From: Thereva unica
Taxonomy: Eukaryota > Arthropoda > Insecta > Diptera > Therevidae
Length of the DNA stretch: 64,000 bases
Assembly (NCBI GenBank): GCA_949987705.1
Contig: OX465281.1
Coordinates: forward strand, 223,977,978 to 224,041,977
Direction of reading: 5' to 3'
In this document: positions 1 to 9,993 of the stretch, in pieces
How the letters are laid out: the number at the start of each line of letters is the position of its first letter
Numbering within the stretch: position 1 is the first letter of the stretch
Made by a program: the position numbers and the translations under genes
The notes under the pieces: model-generated
Seen by the model: only the letters and a program-made list of their open reading frames with translations
Database searches by the model: none
Told to the model about the DNA's origin: nothing

Positions 1-150
1 TCAATCTTATGAATGTAGCTATATATTTATTTCGTCGTACATTTCTTGAAGTTCTTCGTTTGTTCTAATACGCCATTCGTTTTGGTTAACCCTTACAGAC
101 CAAATATTCTTCTTAAGATCTTCCTTTCGAAGATTTTACGCTGATTTTCT
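1..150 (-). mobile_element. LINE C-terminal fragment, frameshifted
   Basis: Read on the minus strand, the first 150 bases encode the region after the reverse transcriptase of an APE-type non-LTR retrotransposon: FERKILRRIFG, then in another frame NEWRIRTNEELQEMYDE. This FERK(I/V)LR-(I)FGP-x-EWRIRTN-E motif is common in insect LINE C-termini. A frame change near the middle shows it is dead. The same type of segment recurs at 4343-4741 and 24110-24500. It probably lies in an intron or the 5' flank of the P450 that follows. Confidence 0.6.
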
Positions 151-641
151 GTTGGTTGGGTCAATGTTCATGTAAGATCCGGAAACTCTTGAAGAGCCGA
201 CTCGGCTCAGAACCACGAACCGATTCATTGACTCGTTTTACAGTGTTGTGGATCTTTGAGCTAACTCAGATCTGAGTTGCCCATCTCTACTATGTAGGGC
301 TTACTGGTCGTTCAATTTCAGTTTCAGTCTTTCTAGATGTGTTGCTTGTGTTATCTGAATGGTTTCTATAGAAGCCAACTCATGTTCATCATTTGCTTTA
401 TGCTTTTCTGGCCTTTCTATATTTTTCCTGGATTTTAAATATGGCATCATAAGCAAATGGTTTACTTATTCATAAGCCTGTTAATATTCTGATAATTAAA
501 ATAAATAAGCTATTTTTATTATGTTATTTTACTAATTAAATGGTCTTATAGATATCAAACAACAATGGTGTAGTGTTCTTTTTATGGACACTGTCGGTTT
601 TTAAATAATCAACTATAAATATGCTTTTCTTCAAATTTCAG
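151..641. other. No gene seen; probable P450 intron sequence
   Basis: No reading frame here resembles the N-terminal 170 or so residues that the downstream P450 needs. The stretch ends with a pyrimidine-rich acceptor (TTTCAG, AG at 640-641). I read it as the 3' part of an intron whose upstream exons are outside the window, or have been lost. Confidence 0.45.
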
Positions 642-1856
642 CTTTGCTCCAAATATACTCTAGAGGTTGTTGCTTCATGCGCTTTTGGCTTGGAAGGACA
701 AACATTCACAAATCCGAACTCGGACTTCTGCCGATTGGTACAAAGTTTATTTCAGCCGAGCCCCTACAGCTTAATGGAATCAATATCAATACATTTCCTT
801 CCAATTTTAGGAAAAATATTAAGACTTCAGTAATATTATAAAATAAAAAATATTTAACTTTAACTGTTTAATCAAAATCTTCAAATTTTTAGGTTTGTTC
901 CACAAAATGTTCAAGATTGGATGACTTCTATAATTGGAGAAGTTGTAAAACGCCGTGAAGAAACGAAAGAAATAAGAACTGACTTCTTACAATCCATCTT
1001 AGATTTAAAAAAAAAGGGGGAAAATATTGATGAATCTCTAATTGTTGGTCATTGTGTGACGTTTTTATTGGAAGGTTTTGAAACTTCAAGCACTTTAATG
1101 TCTTTTGGTTTATACGAGGTATTATTTCGCTTTGGTTGATGATTCTTTAAAATTCTATGAGCAATATTTAAGCTCGCGGTTAATCAAGATATCCAAGAAA
1201 AAGTTCATCAAGAAATAGATGCTGTGCTAGAAAAATATCATGGTGAAATTAATTATGATTCACTTCAAGAAATGCCTTATTTAGAAATGGCTATGCTGGG
1301 TAAGGAGCTTCTTTTTTAATTAACATTCTACTAACATACTACCTTTTTATTTCATTTTTCTCAGAGACTCTAAGATTACATCCAGCTATGTACGCTTTGC
1401 TAAAGATCTGTACAAAACCATTCGAACTACCACCACAATTCCCGAATTCAACAGCAAGACCTAAAGTTGAAGCTGGTACCACTATGGTCCTACCAGTTAG
1501 TGCAATTCACTAGTAAATCTAGATCAAATTTTAATCAATTCAATGAGTATTAACCGTAACCTTTCAGTGATCCAAAACTTTATCCAAATCCCAGCGTTTT
1601 CAATCCAGAAAACTTCACAGAAGAAAATCAAAAGGAAAGAAGCCGATATGCATTCTTGTCATTTGGAGAAGGACCAAGACTGTGCGTTGGAATGAAGTTT
1701 GGACTTACCCAAAGTAAGGCGGGATTAGTTACGATACTTTCTAAATATAGAGTCCATCTATCTTCGAAAACTGAAACGCCACTGGAAATATCAACAACAA
1801 CATTTTTATTAGCATCCAAAAATGGTATTTGGTTAACTTTAGAAAAACGTGTTTAG
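642..1856 (+). CDS. Cytochrome P450, C-terminal two thirds (clan 3 type), five exons
   Basis: Haem-thiolate monooxygenase, normally ER-anchored; substrate unknown. Exons inferred at 642-829, 893-1118, 1173-1299, 1365-1512 and 1568-1856; all junctions are GT/AG and in phase, giving 325 residues and a stop. Landmarks in order: the I-helix oxygen-binding segment as EGFETSS (the usual A/G of AGxxT is E), the K-helix ETLR (ExxR) formed exactly across the 1299/1365 junction, a PERF-like segment NPENF, and the haem loop FGEGPRLCVG with the cysteine ligand. The C-terminus ends with a WLTLEK tail typical of insect CYP3-clan enzymes; CYP28-like is my best guess. About 170 N-terminal residues, including the membrane anchor, are absent from the window, so it is either 5'-incomplete here or a truncated gene. 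AATAAA occurs at 1985-1990. Confidence 0.85.
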
Positions 1857-2044
1857 ATAAAGTTGCTTAGTTTGCAATCAAATGTTTTGAGGTAGTTTGA
1901 ATTTTTTAATAATATTTTGGCTAACGTCATTTTCGTCGGAAATAATCAGCCATTTGAGGTATAATTGTTTTTAATGTTTGTTTCAATAAAGATTTTTTTC
2001 TCTAGTTTAATTACAATTATTAATCTGTCTATTAAACTACTCAA

Positions 2045-2465
2045 CACACACTAGCCGTGTTCCTTTTCTGCTTTTTTTTCCTTGTATTTACTCCCAACTA
2101 CACCTGCCCTTACAGAGGTGTAGATAACTAGAGTAAATATGCATCTAACATCCACTAGGGGAATATCGCCATTTGCAGTCTATTGTGAATTATTTTTCAC
2201 TTACTAAAAAGCCGATAGATAGATTTTCATTGAATTGTGACGAACTGACAGATTTCGGTGTTATAAAAAGAATCAAGAATTTTTATGTCCGGTTTTTTAA
2301 TTTTTATTGTTGTAATGGTAAGTATTAAGTACCCATATTATATTTACAATAATTGAACGCGATTTTATTTAAAGGAAAGTTCAAAACGTTACCCAAAACA
2401 AAACAAAAATTGTGTTCCTTTTAAGTTTTACTCCGGAGTACTTAAGAGAAGAAAAGGAACACGGC
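2045..2465. repeat. Inverted-repeat element about 420 bp (MITE-like)
   Basis: AGCCGTGTTCCTTTTC near 2052 is repeated in inverse orientation near 2448-2465 (GAAAAGGAACACGGCT). The inner arms match only loosely. There is no coding sequence inside. A related motif (GTGTTCCTTT ... CTGGAGTAC) occurs at 49092-49131. Confidence 0.55.
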
Positions 2466-2466
2466 T

Positions 2467-2780
2467 ACTTATGTATATCATACACTCAATAGCGGCTCTA
2501 GAGGGGGGTCGAACACGGGCGATCGCCCGGGGGCGCCAGGTCTAAGAGGGCGCTACTACCATAGACGAGATCCAGTAATATGTTCATTTATTTAGTCAAT
2601 GCCTCATCAATACAAAACACAATGCAGGATGTACACAGGAGGTAAACTAAGCTTGTGTTTCAGACAACCCCAGCGGGAAATTGAAGCGCTTTTGAACAGA
2701 TTCTGAAGCTCTGAAAAGGAATGCCAACGCACTTCTTATTCATATCCCAATTCCATTCTTTTTAACACATTTTATTATTG
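2467..2780. other. Intergenic, nothing coding seen
   Basis: It contains a short GC-rich segment (CGATCGCCCGGGGGCGCC near 2520) unlike its AT-rich surroundings, possibly a remnant of a DNA transposon. No open frame of note. Confidence 0.3.
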
Positions 2781-3260
2781 AAGAAGTTGACCCCATTTAA
2801 GCCCCTTAGGGGATGAATTTCGAAAAATCGCTTTTTAGTGGATGTCCACGTCATTATAGGGATGCACTGTCAAAATTTCAGCCCTTCAGCTCCCGCGGTT
2901 TGGGTTAACTCCATTTCACCCCTTTAGGGCATGAATTTCGAAAAATCGCTTCTTAGTGGATGTCCACGTCATTATAGGGACGCACTGTCAAAATTTCAGC
3001 CCTATAGCTCCAGCGGTTTAGGTTGTGCGTTGTCTGTCAGCCAGTTACTTTTTATACAATAGAAAAAAAAGTAAAGAAAAAAATCCCCTTACAACTTATT
3101 GAACCCCATTTCACCCCCGTCAAACCTTTTTTTCTCCATAAAAAGCCTATGTCCGTCTCCAAGGTCTAAACTATCTCTGTACCAAATTTCATCAAAATCG
3201 GTCCAGTGGTTTAGGCGTGAAAGCGTAACAGACAGACAGACAGACAGAGTTACTTTTGCA
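2781..3260. repeat. Tandemly duplicated interspersed repeat with (CAGA)n tail
   Basis: Two successive copies (about 2790-2905 and 2906-3025) share the segment from ATGAATTTCGAAAAATCGCT through TGTCCACGTCATTATAGGGA to CACTGTCAAAATTTCAGCCC. A variant unit at 3080-3260 ends in CAGACAGACAGACAGA. This architecture, a degenerate consensus unit closing on a CAGACAGA run, is widespread non-autonomous repeat DNA in insects. Confidence 0.7.
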
Positions 3261-3784
3261 TTTAAAAAATTAGTAAGGATTTATAAAAATAACTTTATTT
3301 CAATTCCTCAATCATGACTGATAGAATTACAATTAATTGTCGCTTGCATGAGCCTGTAACGTGCGCCTTGGTCAATATCACTGGATCAAAAGTCTAATCT
3401 TTCAAAGAATAACAACCTATTTTAGTATAATGTTATTACTGAGAAATGTAAGTCTGTTCAAGGTTATTACCAATAAAATTCGGCGATAGCAAAATACAAC
3501 TAAGTACAACAATTTTTCCGATAAGCCTTTAAAGCAGTGAGACTTTCAGTTGAAATTTTGACGATAAAGCAGAGAATTGAAAATAGGAATGGCTTCAATG
3601 GAAAAAAATCTTGTTTTCAATGATAAGGCAAAATACTGTGAAAGAAATGTTCATTATCATTTTTTTTTTTTGTAATTACACTATTTACGTTTTATGAGAT
3701 GAATGTTCTTTTCAGTAGATTTTTTAATATGTAATATTATTATTTCTGCATTTCATTGATTTAAATAATTTTTTGATGCAATCT

Positions 3785-4330
3785 TACCATGGTAAAGATC
3801 CGTGGTCTCACACCATTTTAAAGGGGTGAAAGGAGACAAAAGTCCAAAATGGCTGAAAATTGGTCCACAGTTTCCTCGTGACAGTTTTTAAAAAAAAAAT
3901 CGAAATCTAATAAAAAACATGGCCCCCGGAGATATTGCATTTTCCTGATTTTTCCATGTACCATGGTTTCTATTGGTCATACAACCCCGTGCCCAAAGCG
4001 TCCATTCATTCATTCTCTACACCTTTAGTTCTTACAAAAATGTTGACCAGATTAACCCTTTAAAATTTATTCAAGGTCAAAGGTTTCGAAAACCACTTTT
4101 TGGCCAAAATTTCACTCAAAATTTTCGAAATTTTTATTTGATCAGTCAATACGAAACGTTACTGCCTGCCTACAAAGAGTACTTTTGTCATTTTTTATAA
4201 AAACTTAACCCTTTTGAAGTTATTCAAGGTCAAAGTATGCAAAAATCACTTTTTGGCCAAAATTTCACTCAAAAACTAGAGTTTTCCGAAAATTGTATTT
4301 TGTAGGCAAACTTAAACCAAACATTCCATC
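3785..4330. repeat. Interspersed repeat, copy 1 (inverted relative to 48060-49000)
   Basis: Segments such as TTCAAGGTCAAAGGTTTCGA, TTTTTGGCCAAAATTTCACT and ACCATGGTTTCTATTGGTCA reappear reverse-complemented at 48600-48980. Between 3261 and 3785 I see no gene, only AT-rich sequence. This copy preserves the empty site for the element nested in copy 2. Confidence 0.7.
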
Positions 4331-4342
4331 CATCCAATGGCG

Positions 4343-6440
4343 CTACAGCCCAAATCGAGCCTTGGCCTCCTCTAGGGCATTTCTCCAAGTTTGACGGTCC
4401 CTTGCAGCATATCTCCAGTTCCGGATGTTGAGCATTGACTCTGCGTCAGCCGTCACAGAGTCTATCCATCTTCTCCTGGGTCTACCTACTGGCCTACTTC
4501 CCGAAATTTCTGATGCCATAAGCCGTTTTGGGATACGATTGGCCTCCAACCTGATCACGTGGCCGGCTAGTCTCAGTCTGTTGATTTTTATTAAAGTTGA
4601 GAGTTGTGGGTCGTCAAAAATTTCATACAACTCGTTGTTGTATCTTCTTCGCCATATTCCATCCTCTCTGATTGGGCCTATTATGCATCTGAGAATTTTC
4701 CTCTCGAACCTGTTGACTCGTTCCTCTATGTCCTGGGTCATAGTCCAAGTCTCGCTACCATAACACAGTACTGGTCGTATTACTGTTTTGTAGGAGCGAG
4801 TTTCGTTTTCCTGTGTACAAATCTTGATAGTAGGATTTGTTTTTGGGCATAAAAGGCTCTATTAGCCAGTAATATTCGTCTGGTTATTTCTTCTTTTTTC
4901 TTCGTTTCTTTTTGTGATATTAGACCCAAGGTAGACTGTTTTATCGACTACTTCTAGGTTATGTTCGTCGATGGTTATATTTCTTCCCATTCTAAATCGT
5001 CCTGCTCTGGATTGTTGCATCACCTTCGTTTTTCTTCGTTAATCTTCAGGCCTATGTCCTTTGCCGCCTATTCGACATACGACTTCTTTTGCTGAAAAAA
5101 AGGAACTTCCCACGATGTTTACGTCATCCGCATATCCAAGTAATTGCACCGACTGGGTAGCTATTGATGCACTTCGCTCGACTGACGTTTTCCTTATCAC
5201 CCATTCTAGGGCCAGGTTGAAAAGCACGGGGGCCAGTCCATCTCCTTGTCTAAGCCCTTGGCGTACTTCGGACTCCTCTGTTACAACATTTTGGATCCTT
5301 ACTTTCGCCAGTGAGCTATTTGTGGCGCATTTGATTAGTTGTACCAACTTTTAGGGACTCCTATTTCCGATAAAATCTCGTATAGCCTCTCTCTGTTTAT
5401 TGAGTCATATGCCTGTTGAAAGTCGACAAATATCTGGTATACATCTACATTCCTTTCCCAGGTTTTCTCCAGAATTTGCCTTAAGGTCAGCAGTTGGTCC
5501 GATGTTGACCTGTTTGTCCTAAAACCAGCTTGATATTCTCCTATAAGGCCTTCCGCTATAGGTTCCAGTTTTTGTTTCACAAGGATTGTGAAGATTTTGT
5601 AGCTGGTGCTGGGGAGTGGATGCCTCTGTAGTTTTTGCAGTTTAATTTATCTCCTTTCTTGTATATTGGACATATAATCGCTTTCTTCCAGTCCTCTGGT
5701 ATAACTTCTTCCTCCATATGAGTTCGTGTAAGGTTCGTAATAGTTGGGGTCCTCCTTTCTTTAGCAGCTCAGCTGCTATTCCATCTGCGCCAGGCGATTT
5801 GTTGCTGTTCTGCCTTTTTACAGCTTCCCGAACCTCATCCAGTGTTGGTGGTTCTATTGAGATGTTATCTTGGGGAATTACAAATGCCTCTGTCTCTGCA
5901 TTCTCGTTTAATATGGAGATAGGATTCAATATGTTCTGAAAATACTCTCTCCACCTTTCCTTTATCCTATCAGGATCTGCCAACAAGTTCCCATCTATGT
6001 CCGTGCAGATGTCCGTTCTTGGCTGAAACTTATTGGTGATCTGGCGAGTTCCTTTGTACGCTTGTCTAATTCTCCCTTCATTGAAGTCCGCCTGTATCTG
6101 TAAGATTTTCCTATTTAGATATTCCCTCTTATTTCTGCACAGCTTGTCTGCGACTTTTCTTTTCCCTTGAAGACTTCCATCCTTGCTCTTGTTGGCCTTG
6201 CGCTGTACCGGTGACTCTGGTTTCTTTCTTCAATTGCGGCTCTATATTTTTTGGTCAAACCAATCAACTCTAGTCTGTCTGGGGGGCCAGCCTAGTGCCT
6301 CTTCTGCTGCCCCCTTTATGCTGCTTTTGACCTGTTCCCACTTATCGTTGATGTTGGGCTGCTCATCTACCTGTCTCAAGTTTTGTACGACAGCATGTTG
6401 ATAGGCATCTCTTATTTCTTCCCGTTTTAGCTTATCTATA
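4343..6440 (-). mobile_element. Decayed RTE/Jockey-like LINE, 5'-truncated
   Basis: Minus-strand pieces in order from the 5' end (high coordinates): a linker ending in DWFDQK (6242-6440), a pre-RT segment with [15 protein letters not shown] (5642-5986), an RT palm segment GFRTNRSTSDQLLTLRQ and FVDFQQAYDS (5335-5580), RQGLRQGD with the catalytic YADD (5039-5347), and a C-terminal tail (4343-4741: NRFERKILR, RRRYNNELYE, RLAGHV). Several frame changes break it. The 5' end stops abruptly where an 8-bp tandem array starts at 6443. Confidence 0.85.
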
Positions 6441-6442
6441 TC

Positions 6443-8112
6443 GACATCCGGAGATCCAGAGATCCGGACATTCCGAGATCCGGACACCCGGACATCCGAA
6501 CATCCGGACATCCGGAAATCCGGACATCTGGAGATCCGGACATCCGGAGATACGGAGATCCGGACATGCGGACATCCGGAGATCCGGACATACGGACATC
6601 CGGAGATCCGGACATCTGGAGATCCGGAGATCCGAACATCCGGAGATCCGGACATACGGACATCCGGAGATCCGAACATCCGGAGATCCGGACATACGGA
6701 CATCCGAACAGGGGTCGTCCATAAATTACGTGAGGTGATTTTTGCGATTTTTCGACCCCCCCTCCCCCCTTGGTGAGATATCGTGAGATTTGTCCCGACC
6801 CCCTCCCCCACCCCCCTAATCTCACGTGAGATTTTTCAAATTTTATAAAATCCATAGTATTTACATTAAAAATACGAAATTACGGTCGTAACCACAGAGT
6901 TTGAATACAGAACTGCAGGAAAGGCCCTCGCGTATAAAATCCGTGTACGTAACCGTAGTGAAATCTAGTGAAAGGGGTGTAAAAAGTTCATCTGTGTGAA
7001 TGGGGGGGTTTGTGTGCAAGATTTTATTTGAGATAATTGATAATGCGGACTGCTTGCTCTCCTCCCTTTTCTGCTTGTGGTGGACACACAAGTACCAAAA
7101 CGTGAGCACTAACCCAACAACATTTCATTACGCTAAAATTCGGCATGTCCTTTCTTGTAGCACTAAATTCTAATGTCCTTTTCGCGGTTGAGTATTACTT
7201 TGGCTCGTACTCTGCAGCATTCGACGAGTCGCGCGTTTGACTAGCCTTTAGAGGCTAAACAATCGAGTAATTTTTTGTGTGTCCTACCTTACCCACATCT
7301 TAAGGGCCCAATTTTCACACAGTTCGCCGGCAGGCCGTGGCCTGAAAGTTTTAGCCTTGAGGCGAAGTATTACCATACAAGCACCGGCCGCCAACTGTAT
7401 GGCCTGAAGTTCAAGAATGCCTACAGCTCAAGAAAGCTGACAAAAATCGGATTTATCGTCAGTTCGGGCCTGAAGATCTGAGCTTCTATTCACTCTCGAG
7501 CCGTGAATTGAGGGGAAGAATTCACGCTGCATCCACTCGTAACAGAAAGCAAAGCGCGAGCTAAGCGTGAAAACTATCCACACTCGCGTTTGCGCTTGTT
7601 TGCGGGTGTTCACGGCGCGGAGTGAGGCTGGAGCCGTCTTGAAGCTTTCGTTGAGACCGTGAACATTTTTGCGCTTGAATTAACAACCTGCTATGTTAAG
7701 CAGTCGTTTTCACCTGTGTGTCTGTAGAGAATCATGATTTCATCTGCATGCCACGGCCTGTCTGGCGGGTACCTGAAGTAACATCCCTCAGTTAGACTGA
7801 GTCAAGCTTAGTCGTGCTGGTCGACCTGGTCTGACAGGCCACTGCCTACCGGCGGCCTGTAAGGGAATGGAGGTCTTTAGTGGAGAAACATGTTTTACTT
7901 AATTTAACCCAGTTTTCTCGGCATTTTACACTGTTTCTTTAAAACAAAAAAAATTACGTGATATTTGCCGAGACCCCCCTCTCCCCCACGTGAGATTTGG
8001 TGAGATTCGGCTCGACCCCCTCCCTCCCCTAAACGCCTCACGTAATTTATGGACGACCCCACATCCGGAGATCCGGACCTCCGGACATCCGGTCATCCGG
8101 AGATCTGGACAT
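6443..8112. repeat. 8-bp-unit tandem array (CCGGACAT/CCGGAGAT), split by an insertion
   Basis: About 33 units of the 8-mer CCGGACAT or CCGGAGAT, with variants ACGGACAT, CTGGAGAT and CCGAACAT, run from 6443 to 6710, and about six more from 8061 to 8112. The two blocks are one array interrupted by the element at 6711-8060. Because the unit has no stop codon in any minus frame and 8 is not a multiple of 3, three long overlapping minus-strand frames result; they are not genes. Confidence 0.92.
6711..8060. mobile_element. 1350-bp terminal-inverted-repeat DNA transposon, non-autonomous
   Basis: The ends are perfect inverted repeats of 25 bp: GGGGTCGTCCATAAATTACG at 6711 and its reverse complement ending at 8060. 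Both sides carry ACA (6708-6710 and 8061-8063), consistent with a 3-bp target duplication inside the 8-bp array. Sub-terminal runs of CCCCCTCCCC next to GTGAGAT occur at both ends. The interior (7100-7900) holds no recognisable transposase; an older imperfect inverted repeat around GGCAGGCCGTGG (7325-7345 against 7746-7765) may be a nested remnant. Superfamily is uncertain; a 3-bp duplication and G-rich termini suit PIF/Harbinger. Confidence 0.85.
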
Positions 8113-8199
8113 CCCACTTGGATCTGTTTGTTCATTATTAACATTAAACAAATGTTAAAGAATTATTTTTATTCTTCTTCTTCTTAACTATCGCTAACC

Positions 8200-8356
8200 T
8201 TGCTCCCGAGCATGGTTAAAATTTAACTACACCATGGTTAACCACGGGAATTTTTGAACGCCAAAAAGTTATGCTCGTGGTTATGTTGTAGTTAACCACG
8301 GAGTTTTTGAACGACAAAAGTTTACCATAGTTAACCATAGTGAGGTTTTTGAACGC
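8200..8356. repeat. Three degenerate copies of a TTAACCA-CGG-TTTTTGAACG motif
   Basis: GTTAACCACGGGAATTTTTGAACG (split reading near 8238-8261), AGTTAACCACGGAGTTTTTG (8291-8310) and GTTAACCATAGTGAGGTTTT (8333-8352) repeat at roughly 50-bp spacing. Likely the edge of a small non-autonomous element. Confidence 0.5.
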
Positions 8357-8359
8357 GCT

Positions 8360-8560
8360 CCATGCCCAAAGAATGGATGACTCGAGGATACCAAAAAAGC
8401 CCTGTATCTACTACCAAATGGCAAACCACGGTCAAGTTGGGAAGACAATGTTAAGGCTGCCGCAGCAAAATTAACAGCAATACAAGAAGCTGTAGACAAG
8501 CTGTGGAGAGAAACGTCTGGAGGAAGAAGCTGATGGAGGCCAAAGATCGAATGGTACTAT
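8360..8560 (+). mobile_element. LINE 3'-terminal coding fragment
   Basis: Plus-strand translation gives MDDSRIPKKALY, then a PNGKPRSSWEDNV segment and, after a frame change, WRKKLMEAKDR. This is the extreme C-terminus of APE-type LINEs (RMDD-R-P-K-L-W ... W..ll-EAK). It is 5'-truncated and dead. Confidence 0.65.
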
Positions 8561-8633
8561 AGATCCATCGAAGAAGATAGCGCGAGAACAACTTTTTATT
8601 GTGTCAAGATTTGTTGGCATGTTGCCTGACTCC

Positions 8634-8888
8634 CTGGGGCGGGTTCGTGTATGGCGAACGACGATAGTCGAACGAAAAAAAATTGAAGTCGAAAAATTTT
8701 GGCGACGATAATTTTAGCGTTCGCCTAGGTCGAAAGAAAATTGTTCGGGTCCTAATGCAAAAACTCGATAACCCAAGACCTTTCGAGTGTCTTTCGTCGG
8801 CTTCAGGCGAAAATTTTCAATTTTTCGACCTACGCGAACTCGAGACGAAAAAAAATTTTCGTTTTCGACTTACACGAACTGGCCCCTG
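8634..8888. mobile_element. MITE, about 255 bp
   Basis: Left end CTGGGGCGGGTTCGTGTA and the reverse complement of the right end CAGGGGCCAGTTCGTGTA match at 15 of 18 positions. The arms are rich in GTCGAA and AAAATTTTC and are partly self-complementary. Two plus-strand frames here (8683-8889, 8787-8987) are by-products. Confidence 0.65.
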
Positions 8889-9048
8889 ATTTACCCGCTG
8901 CAGGGAGAACTCCGAAATACATCACGTCACCCCAATCTACGCTTTTTCATTCCACCTTTCACAGAAGTTCTTCCAGGCTTATATTAGTTTACAATTAATA
9001 AAATAATAAAAAATTAGAGAAATTTTATTTAAAAACATAACGTAAAAT

Positions 9049-9556
9049 CTATTTCTTTTCTTCCGTAAATGATTCCGCCGATTCTGATTCACTGCCTGAC
9101 GATATTTCACTATCATCCTGACTTTCAGCCATAAGTTCCTTATACTGTTTTACTGTAATTTTCTTTGGGATTATTTGTTGTAGAAACTCCAAATTATCTT
9201 GCTCCTCCACTAATTTTGATAAGTGTTCGTACTTTAAGATTCTGGGACGTGTCGCCCTATAAGCATTCCGGGCTAAATACTGTATGAATAGTTCCTGCAA
9301 TTAAAGAATGTGATAATTAATATGATCTTTGTTAATATAAAATAAAACAATTAAGTCTTACTGTCGCTTTGGTCATAACATAAAGACTTTCGGTCTGTAT
9401 CAGTCCAGTATCGGCGGTACTTTTCATAATTGTTCTGACTTTGGATAATCCAAAAACAGGCTCTAATGTTTTTTTAGATTCTTCATCATTTTTTCTAGTA
9501 TCACGTGTAATTGTGTTTATTTTCAGCCTTTCGTCGCTAATTGGTCTTTTACCCAT
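9049..9556 (-). CDS. Chrac-16: Chrac-16/CHRAC1-like histone-fold protein, two exons
   Basis: Small histone-fold subunit that in other animals pairs with a CHRAC-14/POLE3-type partner in the ISWI-containing chromatin accessibility complex, aiding nucleosome sliding. Exon 1 is 9556-9362 and exon 2 is 9294-9049, with a 67-bp GT/AG intron; the total is 146 residues. After a short N-terminus (MGKRPISDERL) the fold begins with LSKVRTIMKSTADTG, continues through ESLYVMTKATELFIQYLA across the splice junction, and then KYEHLSKLVEEQDNLEFL. The C-terminus is acidic and serine-rich (SQDDSEISSGSESESAES), as in Drosophila and vertebrate family members. A plus-strand TTTATT at 9024-9029, about 20 bp past the stop, gives a plausible poly(A) signal. 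Promoter side faces Rint1. Confidence 0.9.
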
Positions 9557-9993
9557 TTTTAAGGAAAATTCGGTTTACAAATGCCGCTTTTACAGATTCA
9601 CACAAAAACTTCAAGGACGCCGTATGGTATCTCTGCAATGACAGCTGGCGGCTTACGGAACGAAACAAAACAAAAATTCTACGAGATGAAGTTAGCAACA
9701 TTAGCAGCTAATATTGGTCTAAACTGGTGCGAAACGGAAAATTTTATTTAATTTTTTAAAACAAAATTTTTATTTTATTCTAAAAAAGATACATTGTCGT
9801 TTAAATAATATATATAAATATATAATGCAATTAGTCCAAATATAACTTGCAAAATCATTTTCTCAAACATAACGACTACTTCAAGCAAAAAAGGCTAGTT
9901 GCCAGCTGTTTTTGACAATTCTCTGCAAGGTTGGATCTTATGTTGCTTGCTGTTTTTAAATACGTGTACTATAATTAATGTTTATAATTAAAA
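9557..9993. promoter_or_regulatory. Shared divergent promoter region, Chrac-16 / Rint1
   Basis: The two start codons (9556 on minus, 9994 on plus) point away from each other with 437 bp between them and no repeat visible in the gap. Both genes are expected to be housekeeping, so a bidirectional promoter is likely. This is inference from layout; I found no convincing TATA box. Confidence 0.5.

Noticed and set aside
2781..3025. CRISPR-like direct repeats
   Set aside because: Only two long, nearly contiguous copies in eukaryotic DNA without spacers; this is a tandem duplication inside an interspersed repeat.
4425..4852. Plus-strand frames of 82-112 codons
   Set aside because: Shadows of the minus-strand LINE C-terminus.
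6242..6855. Three overlapping minus-strand frames of 96-189 codons rich in SGSPDVR
   Set aside because: They are translations of the 8-bp tandem array in each frame; the only real coding remnant is the LINE linker at 6242-6440.
8683..8987. Two plus-strand frames as small proteins
   Set aside because: Both lie in the inverted arms of a MITE and resemble nothing.
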